Positions 1 to 5,306 of a stretch of 5,410 bases of DNA are shown piece by piece. Every line of letters begins with the position of its first letter. Position 1 is the first letter of the stretch. Below the pieces are notes generated by a model. The model ran no database searches. It was not told the origin of the DNA and saw nothing but the letters and a program-made list of their open reading frames with translations. A program made the translations under genes and the position numbers. The stretch is from Dehalococcoidia bacterium (lineage in GTDB: Bacteria; Chloroflexota; Dehalococcoidia; Dehalococcoidales; UBA3254). The stretch is taken from contig JAUYDO010000049.1 in assembly GCA_030691835.1 (NCBI GenBank), positions 1-5,410 on the forward strand, written 5' to 3'.

Positions 1-384
1 GATTCTGATTCCCTGATAATCTCCAAGTTGCTGCAATCTTTTATCACCAGTGACGATGAAATCTGCCTGAGCTTCAACGGCACAGGAGATTATTTTGTCA
101 TCGCTAGGGTCAGGAGCTATGTCTTTAAGAACCAGCCTTCCAGCGACACAATATGCTTGGTGGCTAAGAGTAAGAACAAAGGCTTGTATATCAGGTTCGG
201 TGAGATAATATTTTTGTTGAATACGAGGTAAGTGTAGAACGCGATTGATCTCCTCGATAATTCCAGGAGAGGTGATTAAGACAAATTCCCCTTTTCGCCA
301 ACGTCTCTCAATCTCTCTGGGATAGCTGTGAGGAGATATAAGACTCGAGACCAATACATTCGTATCCACTACCGCCCTGGACAT
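1..384 (-). CDS. PIN-domain toxin of a toxin-antitoxin pair (partial, C-terminus off the left edge)
   Basis: This reading frame gives 128 codons from an ATG at 384-382 with no stop before the window edge. The protein resembles the 'putative toxin-antitoxin system toxin component, PIN family' group (TIGR00305/COG1569 type), which are Mg2+-dependent ribonucleases acting in the cytoplasm. Visible PIN signatures are the N-terminal VVDTNVLVS with Asp7, a PGIIEEI segment with Glu44/Glu45, DPSDDK at about 92-97 and TGDKRL with Asp114, so the acidic metal-binding set looks intact. The fold ends with GDYQGIRI, and family members usually need only some 10-15 more residues, so little is missing. The start codon overlaps the stop of the antitoxin gene (TGATG), and no good Shine-Dalgarno sequence precedes it, which suggests translational coupling. 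The RNA target is unknown. Confidence 0.9.
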   Translation of the reverse strand, partial: MSRAVVDTNVLVSSLISPHSYPREIERRWRKGEFVLITSPGIIEEINRVLHLPRIQQKYYLTEPDIQAFVLTLSHQAYCVAGRLVLKDIAPDPSDDKIISCAVEAQADFIVTGDKRLQQLGDYQGIRI

Positions 385-689
385 CAGCTATTCTTGCTGC
401 GGACTTCGGTAATAGCTTCAGCCACATCTCGCTCCACCTCTTCAAATGGGATACCTTTATTCTTCTCGGCCACACTTTCCAGTCGGCTAAACAGGGCTTC
501 CCTGGCTATCTGGGCGGTGCTGGTTGCCAGAAGGAACAGGTCAATATTTTCTTTTAGAATACGATAATTTCTCCCCAGCTTGGAGGCTGCAAGTTTTCCT
601 TCTCTGATATACCTGTAGACAGTATCTTTATTGAGTTGCAGGTAATCAGCTACCTGCTCCGGAGTCATAATCTCTTTTACTGTTTCCAT
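384..689 (-). CDS. Excisionase-family helix-turn-helix antitoxin
   Basis: A 101-residue protein. Residues about 7-53 form a MerR-like/excisionase helix-turn-helix domain (HTH_17, TIGR01764 type): MTPEQVADYLQLNKDTVYRYI is followed by REGKL, a basic wing with KLGRNYRI, and a closing NIDLFL. This domain class binds DNA. The C-terminal part (about 54-101) is helical and charged and ends with IPFEEVERDVAEAITEVR, a type of tail found on antitoxins that wrap a PIN toxin. It lies directly upstream of the PIN gene and overlaps it, so the pair is best read as a toxin-antitoxin operon in which this protein neutralises the toxin and represses its own promoter. The start is supported by AGGTGG at 696-701, six bases before the ATG. 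The antitoxin role is inferred from position and tail; the DNA-binding domain is seen directly. Confidence 0.88.
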   Translation of the reverse strand: METVKEIMTPEQVADYLQLNKDTVYRYIREGKLAASKLGRNYRILKENIDLFLLATSTAQIAREALFSRLESVAEKNKGIPFEEVERDVAEAITEVRSKNS

Positions 690-710
690 ATATTACCACC
701 TGTAAAATAC

Positions 711-739
711 ATTATAGCGTTCTTGTGGATTTTTGTCTA
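711..739 (-). promoter_or_regulatory. Sigma-70-type promoter of the toxin-antitoxin operon
   Basis: On the minus strand TAGACA (739-734, 5/6 of the -35 consensus) lies 17 bases before a perfect TATAAT (716-711). Transcription would begin near 704, leaving a leader of about 15 bases that contains only the Shine-Dalgarno sequence AGGTGG (701-696). A short palindrome, TGTA-TTT-TACA (711-701), spans the end of the -10 box and the ribosome site and would suit autorepression by the antitoxin. The promoter match is strong; the operator is a guess. Confidence 0.75.
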
Positions 740-787
740 CTTATATTGCTAATTGTTTATAATTACCATATTCTGTTGTCCCTCAAT

Positions 788-805
788 ACCTGGATTTACC
801 CAGGT
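788..805. promoter_or_regulatory. Short inverted repeat between divergent promoters
   Basis: ACCTGG and CCAGGT form a perfect 6-bp inverted repeat around a 6-base centre, lying between the leftward antitoxin promoter and the rightward glyS promoter. There is no T-run on either strand, so it is not a terminator. It may be an operator or chance. A second, AT-rich inverted repeat (TAATT/AATTA, 750-765) lies just upstream of the antitoxin -35 box. Apart from these and the two promoters I see nothing in 740-883. No T-box leader is visible before glyS. Confidence 0.25.
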
Positions 806-883
806 TGAACTAATAGCCGCTATCTTTGTACAGTTTCTACCTGAAGAAAGTGCCCGTCAGCCATATCATGTACTTGTACGCTT

Positions 884-913
884 TTTGCACTCCCGCCCTT
901 TTTCAGATACAAT
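884..913 (+). promoter_or_regulatory. Probable sigma-70-type promoter of glyS
   Basis: TTTGCA (884-889, 4/6) is followed after 18 bases by TACAAT (908-913, 5/6); reading the -35 one base later gives TTGCAC with a 17-base spacer. Transcription would start near 920, giving a leader of about 44 bases with the ribosome site AAGGAGG at 947-953. The leader is too short for a T-box or a glycine riboswitch, and none of their conserved sequences are visible. Confidence 0.5.
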
Positions 914-963
914 TCTTACATGGTGCGTGCTTTTCCGTGCCGTTGTAAGGAGGCTTTAATCCC

Positions 964-2361
964 GTGACCGAACAGGCTACAAGCAAAGTCGCTATGGACA
1001 AAATTGTATCGCTGTGCCGCAGGCGCGGCTTTATCTTCCCCAGCAGTGAGATATACGGCGGACTCTCCTCCTGCTGGGACTACGGACCGCTGGGCGTCGA
1101 GCTGAAGCGCAACGTCAGAGAAGCCTGGTGGCGCATGATGGTGCAGGAGCGCGATGACATGGTCGGCATCGAGACCAGCATCCTGATGCACCCCCAGGTG
1201 TGGGTCGCCAGCGGGCACGTCAAGGCGTTCCACGACCCGCTCGTCGAGTGCAAGTGCTGTCACGTGCGCTGGCGCGGCGACGAAATACAGACTGCCGCCT
1301 GTCCCACCTGCGGCGGCGAGCTTACCGCGCCACAGCAGTTCAACCTCATGTTCAAAACCTTCATGGGTCCGGTCGAAGACCATGCGAGCGTAACCTACCT
1401 CCGCCCGGAGACCGCCCAGGGCATGTTCGTCAACTTCGAGAACGTGGTCAATACCACTCGGAGGCGACTGCCCTTCGGCATCGCCCAGATGGGCAAGTCC
1501 TTCCGCAACGAGATAACCACCGGCAACTTCATCTTCCGCAGTCGTGAGTTCGAGCAGATGGAGATTGAGTACTTCGTCAAGCCGGGTACGGAACAAAAGT
1601 GGTTCGAATACTGGCTCGAGGAGCGCTTCAACTGGTACGTCAGGCTCGGCATCAAGAAGGAGCACCTGAAACTGCGCGAGCACTGCAAAGAGGAGCTGGC
1701 GCACTACGCCAGGGGCTGTTTCGATGTCAACTACCTCTTCCCCATGGGCTGGGCAGAGCTTGAGGGCATTGCCAGCCGCGGCGACTACGACCTGAAACAG
1801 CACTCGACGTGCAGTGGCAAGGGGCTGGACTACCTCGATGAAGAGACGAAGGAGCGCTATGTCCCGTATGTCATCGAGCCGTCGGCCGGTGTCGACCGCT
1901 CGGTGCTGGCGTTCCTGTGCGACGCCTATGACGAGGACATCGCCGAGGGGGAGCAGAGGGTTGTGCTCCGGTTCCATCCGCTTCTGGCCCCGGTTAAAGT
2001 GGCTATTCTGCCCCTGAGCAAGAAGGAGCACCTTGCCGCTCTGACAAAGGAGGTCTACGCCGACCTGCGCAAGAGCATAGTGGTGCAGTACGATGATACC
2101 CAGAGCATCGGACGCCGCTACCGCAGGCAGGACGAAATCGGCACCCCTTTCTGTGTCACCGTTGATTTCCAGTCCCTCGAGGACAAAACAGTGACCATCC
2201 GCGAGCGTGATAGGATGGACCAGATAAGAGTCCCCATCGCAGAGCTAAAGAAGACACTGCAAGCCAAGCTCTCCGGCGAAGACTTCCTGGTCCTGCCACC
2301 CGGCGGCAAGTTCTGGAAGACGGCTGAAATCACCGAGAAGCAGAGCGTAAAGGGCGCATAA
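964..2361 (+). CDS. glyS: Glycine--tRNA ligase, single-chain alpha2 type
   Basis: A 465-residue class II aminoacyl-tRNA synthetase that charges tRNA-Gly with glycine using ATP in the cytoplasm; the length fits the homodimeric bacterial/archaeal/eukaryotic-like form rather than the alpha2beta2 GlyQ/GlyS form. In order: the N-terminal catalytic start with SSEIYGGLSSCWDYGPLG (motif 1 region, about 27-56), a zinc-ribbon insertion with Cys96-x-Cys98 and Cys113-x2-Cys116, LRPETAQG at 146-153, motif 2 with Phe180-Arg181-Asn182-Glu183, the WAELEGIASRGDYDL block at 263-277, and motif 3 EPSAGVDR with Asp311-Arg312. Residues from about 335 on form the HGTP-type anticodon-binding domain. The start is GTG; AAGGAGG lies 10 bases upstream and no better start exists (an internal ATG at codon 11 lacks a ribosome site). 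The gene is monocistronic as seen here and more GC-rich than its neighbours. Confidence 0.97.
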   Translation: MTEQATSKVAMDKIVSLCRRRGFIFPSSEIYGGLSSCWDYGPLGVELKRNVREAWWRMMVQERDDMVGIETSILMHPQVWVASGHVKAFHDPLVECKCCHVRWRGDEIQTAACPTCGGELTAPQQFNLMFKTFMGPVEDHASVTYLRPETAQGMFVNFENVVNTTRRRLPFGIAQMGKSFRNEITTGNFIFRSREFEQMEIEYFVKPGTEQKWFEYWLEERFNWYVRLGIKKEHLKLREHCKEELAHYARGCFDVNYLFPMGWAELEGIASRGDYDLKQHSTCSGKGLDYLDEETKERYVPYVIEPSAGVDRSVLAFLCDAYDEDIAEGEQRVVLRFHPLLAPVKVAILPLSKKEHLAALTKEVYADLRKSIVVQYDDTQSIGRRYRRQDEIGTPFCVTVDFQSLEDKTVTIRERDRMDQIRVPIAELKKTLQAKLSGEDFLVLPPGGKFWKTAEITEKQSVKGA

Positions 2362-2386
2362 ACACGCTAAAGAAAAGGTGCTCGAG

Positions 2387-2450
2387 GAGTCCGCCTGAGG
2401 CGGACTCTCCCGTATCGAGTCTCGTCCCGTACTTGATACGGGAACGGGAC
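2387..2450. repeat. Cluster of overlapping stem-loops between convergent genes
   Basis: The gap between glyS and the dehydratase gene holds a perfect 9-bp stem, GAGTCCGCC (2387-2395) with GGCGGACTC (2399-2407), around a 3-base loop. Next to it are competing pairings: CCCGTATC (2409-2416) with GATACGGG (2435-2442), GTCCCGT (2424-2430) with ACGGGAC (2444-2450), and CCCGTA with TACGGG (2426-2442). No T-run follows directly on the plus strand. On the minus strand a T-rich stretch (2376-2369) begins only 10 bases after the 9-bp stem. The cluster could end transcription from both sides, but it is not a canonical terminator, and it reads more like a dispersed palindromic repeat; the TCCGCCT core recurs at 3996-4010. 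Confidence 0.7.
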
Positions 2451-2504
2451 AAGTTCCGCAGGGGTGACAAAAAGAAGGTTGAAAAAGTTTATTTCATAGT
2501 GATA

Positions 2505-3761
2505 CTAACGGTCTTCCAGAAGCTCGAAGAACTGCTCCATTTTATTGCGCACCTCATCAGCCGTAGTCACGGTGGCATCAATGAGGTCACAGTCAATATT
2601 CAGTACGGGGATACCCTGTTCATCCAGGATATCTTTATATATCTTGAGGGTAGGTCCCATCTGACGGCAACCAAGATGGGCAAAATTGACTGCCCCGTTT
2701 ATTTTGTACTCTTTAACACCATTTATTACCGGATTGAGCGCTCGCTCATCCAGGGGACCGAACATCCTCATAGGTGAGCATGCCGCCAGCTTCTTAGCTA
2801 CACTCTCGAGAGGCTTTTCCGGGTCCAGATGCATCTCTTGTCCCCAATCGCAGAGATTCGGGTAGTAGACTATGACGGCACCGTGCTCTTTCAGCACTGC
2901 ATCAATATCTCCCTGAAGGTGCCACGGCGGTATCATCAACCCCATAAGACGCAAGCGCTCCGGATTGGCAAATCCCTTGCCCGCCGCCACCATCTCCGAA
3001 AGTTCGCTGACGAGTCCTTCCAGGTACCTGGTTATTACAGGCATGCCGGTAGCCATGTAATCTACGACCAGGAACTTCAGAAAGTCCTGGGGCTGGAAAG
3101 GTGAGGGTACTGTCTTACAAAGCTCGTTTATCCGCCTTATCAGCGCAAGCTGTTTATCAACCTCAACCACGACTTCCGAGAGCTTATTCCAGTCCATTTT
3201 ATGACCGGATACCTTCTCCAGGAACTCTATGACGTCATGAAGCTCTCTAATGATAAATTCGTCTGCCGCCTCAGTCTGATTGAAAGGATAGTCAAAGACA
3301 AAGCCGGGACAATGGTTATATTCCATTGTAAGCTCGCCGGTTTTGATAGCACTATCACAGACCAGGTTTGAGCAGACTACGGCATCAGCCGGCGGCAGAA
3401 CACCAGTATCAAGGGCACCGCCTATGAGTCTATGTGCGGAACAAATCTCCGGAGCCAGCCCCATCTCTGCCGCCCTGGTAAGCAAATCATTAGTGCTAAT
3501 TCCGAACAGGCTCATCAAAGAGCCGGTAAATTCGAGGTGCATGGGCACGATATCCATTGCACGGAGTATCTCAACCGGGAAAAAAATGGTATGAGCAACG
3601 ACGAAATCACCGTTCTGCCTGGCATCACGGACGCGGGTAAAATAGTCTGCCATCATCTGGTAGTAGTGCGTATGACCCTGGTTCCGGTATAACCTCGCCA
3701 AAAATTTCATGCATTTAATAAGCTGGTTAATCTTATCACTGCTTGTTCTGGAGCTTATCAT
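2505..3761 (-). CDS. 2-hydroxyacyl-CoA dehydratase family subunit (D-component / BcrB-like)
   Basis: A 418-residue protein of the 2-hydroxyacyl-CoA dehydratase D-component / benzoyl-CoA reductase subunit family (HGD-D, PF06050), oxygen-sensitive cytoplasmic enzymes carrying a [4Fe-4S] cluster. Family landmarks: VVAHTIFFPVEILRAMDIVP (about 54-73), PEICSAHR with Cys107, the VCSNLVCDSA stretch with Cys130 and Cys135, an FVFDYPF segment, MDWNKLSEVV and VPSPFQPQDF in the helical middle, and a second Rossmann-like half with PPWHLQGDID, FGPLDERA and HLGCRQMGP (Cys365). Cys107, Cys135 and Cys365 are the likely cluster ligands. AGGAGG lies five bases before the ATG, fixing the start. The gene follows, 281 bases downstream and on the same strand, a gene of the same family, so the two should form a heterodimer. 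The substrate is not deducible; dehydration of a 2-hydroxyacyl-CoA or reduction of an aromatic acyl-CoA are the known family options. Confidence 0.9.
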   Translation of the reverse strand: MISSRTSSDKINQLIKCMKFLARLYRNQGHTHYYQMMADYFTRVRDARQNGDFVVAHTIFFPVEILRAMDIVPMHLEFTGSLMSLFGISTNDLLTRAAEMGLAPEICSAHRLIGGALDTGVLPPADAVVCSNLVCDSAIKTGELTMEYNHCPGFVFDYPFNQTEAADEFIIRELHDVIEFLEKVSGHKMDWNKLSEVVVEVDKQLALIRRINELCKTVPSPFQPQDFLKFLVVDYMATGMPVITRYLEGLVSELSEMVAAGKGFANPERLRLMGLMIPPWHLQGDIDAVLKEHGAVIVYYPNLCDWGQEMHLDPEKPLESVAKKLAACSPMRMFGPLDERALNPVINGVKEYKINGAVNFAHLGCRQMGPTLKIYKDILDEQGIPVLNIDCDLIDATVTTADEVRNKMEQFFELLEDR

Positions 3762-3783
3762 AATTCCCTCCTATTTCCCCTAA

Positions 3784-3897
3784 CCCGGACAAGCCGGAAC
3801 CAAAAGAAAAGGACGCGACAGGCACGGAGGCCTGTAGTACCGACGGTAGGACAGGCGTCCCTTCAGGGAGAACCTTCTGGGTGAACCCTGCCTGTCC
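3784..3897. repeat. Composite stem-loop region between the two dehydratase genes
   Basis: Several perfect inverted repeats are packed together: CCGG/CCGG (3785-3797), ACAGGC (3818-3823) with GCCTGT (3830-3835), and GGACAGGC (3849-3856) with GCCTGTCC (3890-3897). The last encloses TCCCT/AGGGA (3858-3869) and GGGT/ACCC (3879-3888), giving a branched, cruciform-like fold. It lies 23 bases or more upstream of the 3761 start codon, so it would form part of the intercistronic RNA. On the minus strand the ACAGGC stem is followed, after about seven bases, by TTTTCTTTT (3810-3802), a weak terminator-like pattern that might lower expression of the downstream gene. No gene-like signal was found in it. 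Confidence 0.65.
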
Positions 3898-3916
3898 GCA
3901 AGCCAGTTTTTTCCAA

Positions 3917-3947
3917 TTTGCGCAAGATTTTATTTTTAAGGGACTAA
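3917..3947. repeat. Imperfect 31-base direct repeat, copy 1
   Basis: This segment matches 4016-4046 at 26 of 31 positions by eye. Both copies contain the palindrome TTGCGCAA (here 3918-3925), then an AT-rich run, and end in ACTAA. It sits 99 bases from copy 2 in the same orientation. A weak -10-like TAAAAT (3932-3927, minus strand) lies within it, but no good -35 box accompanies it. Confidence 0.7.
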
Positions 3948-3957
3948 GCACCAAATT

Positions 3958-3971
3958 CAGCTATCAGCTAT
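3958..3971 (+). repeat. Tandem heptamer CAGCTAT x2
   Basis: Two perfect adjacent copies of CAGCTAT lie between the two copies of the 31-base direct repeat. This is a short simple repeat with no evident function; two copies are near the limit of what chance allows. Confidence 0.5.
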
Positions 3972-3995
3972 GAAGATTTAGAATTTTCCTCTCCA

Positions 3996-4010
3996 TCCGC
4001 CTCAGGCGGA
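3996..4010. repeat. Palindrome TCCGCCT-c-AGGCGGA
   Basis: A perfect palindrome with 7-base arms around one base (a 6-bp stem with a 3-base loop as RNA), 33 bases downstream of the stop codon of the 4043-5230 gene. The same core, TCCGCCT followed by AGGCGGA, occurs at 2390-2404 in the glyS/dehydratase gap. In both places GGACAAG occurs at or after the hairpin (4008-4014 and 2447-2453), which points to one family of intergenic repeat. There is no T-run, so a terminator role is doubtful. Confidence 0.75.
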
Positions 4011-4015
4011 CAAGC

Positions 4016-4046
4016 TTTGCGCAAGACTTTAGATTTAACGTACTAA
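4016..4046. repeat. Imperfect 31-base direct repeat, copy 2 (overlaps a stop codon)
   Basis: This is the partner of 3917-3947 (26 of 31 positions equal), with the palindrome TTGCGCAA at 4017-4024. Its last bases contain the TAG stop codon (4045-4043, minus strand) of the dehydratase-family gene. Copy 1 may therefore be an old duplicate of the 3' end and flank of that gene, left by an insertion or tandem duplication. Confidence 0.7.
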
Positions 4047-5230
4047 TAGGACTTGCTGCGGTTCGCCTCTATCATCTCAAGGAGAGCCTGCACCCTGGTC
4101 TGAATTTGCCCTGAACCGGAGGTGCCATATTCGATGTCCAGAGCCAGAACCGGTATTCCGATTTCTTTGAGCCTCGCCTTCAATAGGGGCAGGTCGTGGG
4201 CGCAATGGACACAATAGCGGATGTTCTGACTGACAACGCCATCAACCTTATAATTACGGATAAGCTCGATAATGCGGTCAAAGCGCTCCGACGAAGGAAA
4301 CATGCGGGCACAGGGGAAATTGGTCAGGTACCGGCGGGCGATGGCTTTCAGAGGCGGCTCAGCTCCCTCCCGGACCACAGGGTCGGAGAAGTAACGGACA
4401 CTGGTACAGAGCTCATCGGTGACCACCAGTCCACCCTGGTCTTCTATTGATTTAATAAAAGCCGGATTATTCAGGACGCTCCCGATGACCATAATACGCG
4501 CCTTGCCCCGGTGCTTTACTTCTGATACCTTCAGCTTCCCCAACAACTCCTCTAACCATGGATTATAGATTTCTTTGGGCATGCGGAAGCTGGCATTCAG
4601 CACCTCAAGGGTTTCGGCGCCGCTGATTGGCGGTTCAGGTCGCTTTCTCAGTGCGTAAAGCCTTTCCAGCAGCTCTCTGGACTTATTATACAGGCTTATA
4701 GAATTAAGCAATGATTCATCAGTAACACTTATGCCCAGATAATTTTCCAGGTTTTTCTTCAGGTCGAGAATTTCCTGGTAATAAAGCTCCAAAGTCGATT
4801 CATTATACTTCCGGGGTACTGACAGTAACTGGGAGTACGGTGTTTTAATGTAACGGCGCCAGTGGTCAAATAGTCGGCGGGCTCCGTCACATGTTGAGCC
4901 GGCGATAACACCATCCAGACAGCTATATTTACCTCTCAACCCCATCTGGAAGCAACTTCGAGAGAACGAACAGCTAACGATGTAAAGATAAGCATTGCCA
5001 TCGTCCAGTTCTGTCTCCTGCTGATAGCCGGTTATCCTGACGGGAAGTGCTCCGGCGGCATGAACCAGCTCTTCCGGAACATAGGTACAGAGCCAGCCAA
5101 AGACTTTTCCTCCACTGGCTCTAAACTCTCTAATCCGGGCGGTCTCGGGGAAGGTACTATTTACCTCGCGGAACCGGTCTAATAGCGGTGAACCTGTTTC
5201 TGCAGTTATACTTCCCATCGCTAATTCCAT
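4043..5230 (-). CDS. 2-hydroxyacyl-CoA dehydratase / benzoyl-CoA reductase family subunit (HgdA/FldB/BcrC-like)
   Basis: A protein of up to 395 residues in the same PF06050 family as its neighbour but of a different subunit type. Landmarks: VFGWLCTYVPEELVHAAGALPVRITG (43-68), SCSFSRSC with Cys87 and Cys93, YSCLDGVIAGSTCDGARRLFDHW with Cys104 and Cys114, the helical middle, GSVLNNPAFIKSIEDQGGLVVTDELCTSVRYF (250-281), and RYCVHCAHDLPLL with Cys340/Cys343, closing with IEYGTSGSGQIQTRVQALLEM. Cys87, Cys114 and Cys340 are the likely [4Fe-4S] ligands. It should pair with the product of 2505-3761. No activator ATPase gene (HgdC/FldI type) is next to it. The start is uncertain: the first ATG (5230-5228) has AGG touching it, whereas the ATG at 5218-5216 (codon 5) has AGGATGGA at a workable distance and may be the true start. 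It is probably the first gene of the operon, driven by the promoter at 5310-5339. Confidence 0.9.
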   Translation of the reverse strand: MELAMGSITAETGSPLLDRFREVNSTFPETARIREFRASGGKVFGWLCTYVPEELVHAAGALPVRITGYQQETELDDGNAYLYIVSCSFSRSCFQMGLRGKYSCLDGVIAGSTCDGARRLFDHWRRYIKTPYSQLLSVPRKYNESTLELYYQEILDLKKNLENYLGISVTDESLLNSISLYNKSRELLERLYALRKRPEPPISGAETLEVLNASFRMPKEIYNPWLEELLGKLKVSEVKHRGKARIMVIGSVLNNPAFIKSIEDQGGLVVTDELCTSVRYFSDPVVREGAEPPLKAIARRYLTNFPCARMFPSSERFDRIIELIRNYKVDGVVSQNIRYCVHCAHDLPLLKARLKEIGIPVLALDIEYGTSGSGQIQTRVQALLEMIEANRSKSY

Positions 5231-5277
5231 CCTGTTCAGTGATACTGCTAACTAAGTGTAAGCCTAGACCCTCTAAG

Positions 5278-5296
5278 TACCTAGTGGCTCTAGGTA
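5278..5296. promoter_or_regulatory. Palindromic operator or leader hairpin with CTAG half-sites
   Basis: TACCTAG (5278-5284) and CTAGGTA (5290-5296) form a perfect 7-bp inverted repeat around a 5-base centre. It starts about seven bases after the predicted transcription start of the dehydratase genes. The tetramer CTAG, generally rare in bacterial DNA, occurs three times within 30 bases here (5264, 5281, 5290). The symmetry suits a dimeric repressor, or a small hairpin in the mRNA leader. The regulator is unknown and not encoded in the window. Confidence 0.55.
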
Positions 5297-5306
5297 TTTA
5301 TAACAC

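Noticed and set aside
753..959. A 68-codon plus-strand frame upstream of glyS
   Set aside because: It contains the glyS promoter and ribosome site, lacks its own Shine-Dalgarno sequence and matches no family I know.
690..963. Possible T-box or glycine riboswitch before glyS
   Set aside because: No T-box consensus (AGGGTGG...ACCGCG), no terminator/antiterminator pair and no glycine-riboswitch core were found, and the predicted leader is only about 44 bases.
916..2031. A 371-codon open frame antisense to glyS
   Set aside because: It lies wholly opposite a clear glycyl-tRNA synthetase; long antisense frames are expected in GC-rich codons, and the translation shows no recognisable domain.
2433..2777. 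A 114-codon plus-strand frame antisense to the end of the dehydratase gene
   Set aside because: It is opposite conserved family residues, including the Cys365 region, and starts inside a hairpin cluster without a ribosome site.
3907..3912. TTTTTT run on the plus strand as a terminator tail
   Set aside because: No gene on the plus strand ends nearby, and the preceding hairpin is separated from the run; on the strand that is transcribed here it is an A-run.
3736..3954. A 72-codon minus-strand frame over the spacer repeats
   Set aside because: It reads through the stem-loops and overlaps the start of the dehydratase gene, which has its own strong ribosome site. Its sequence looks like translated repeat rather than a protein.
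3784..4046. Possible CRISPR array
   Set aside because: The repeats are few, imperfect, of different kinds and not regularly spaced, and no cas gene is present.
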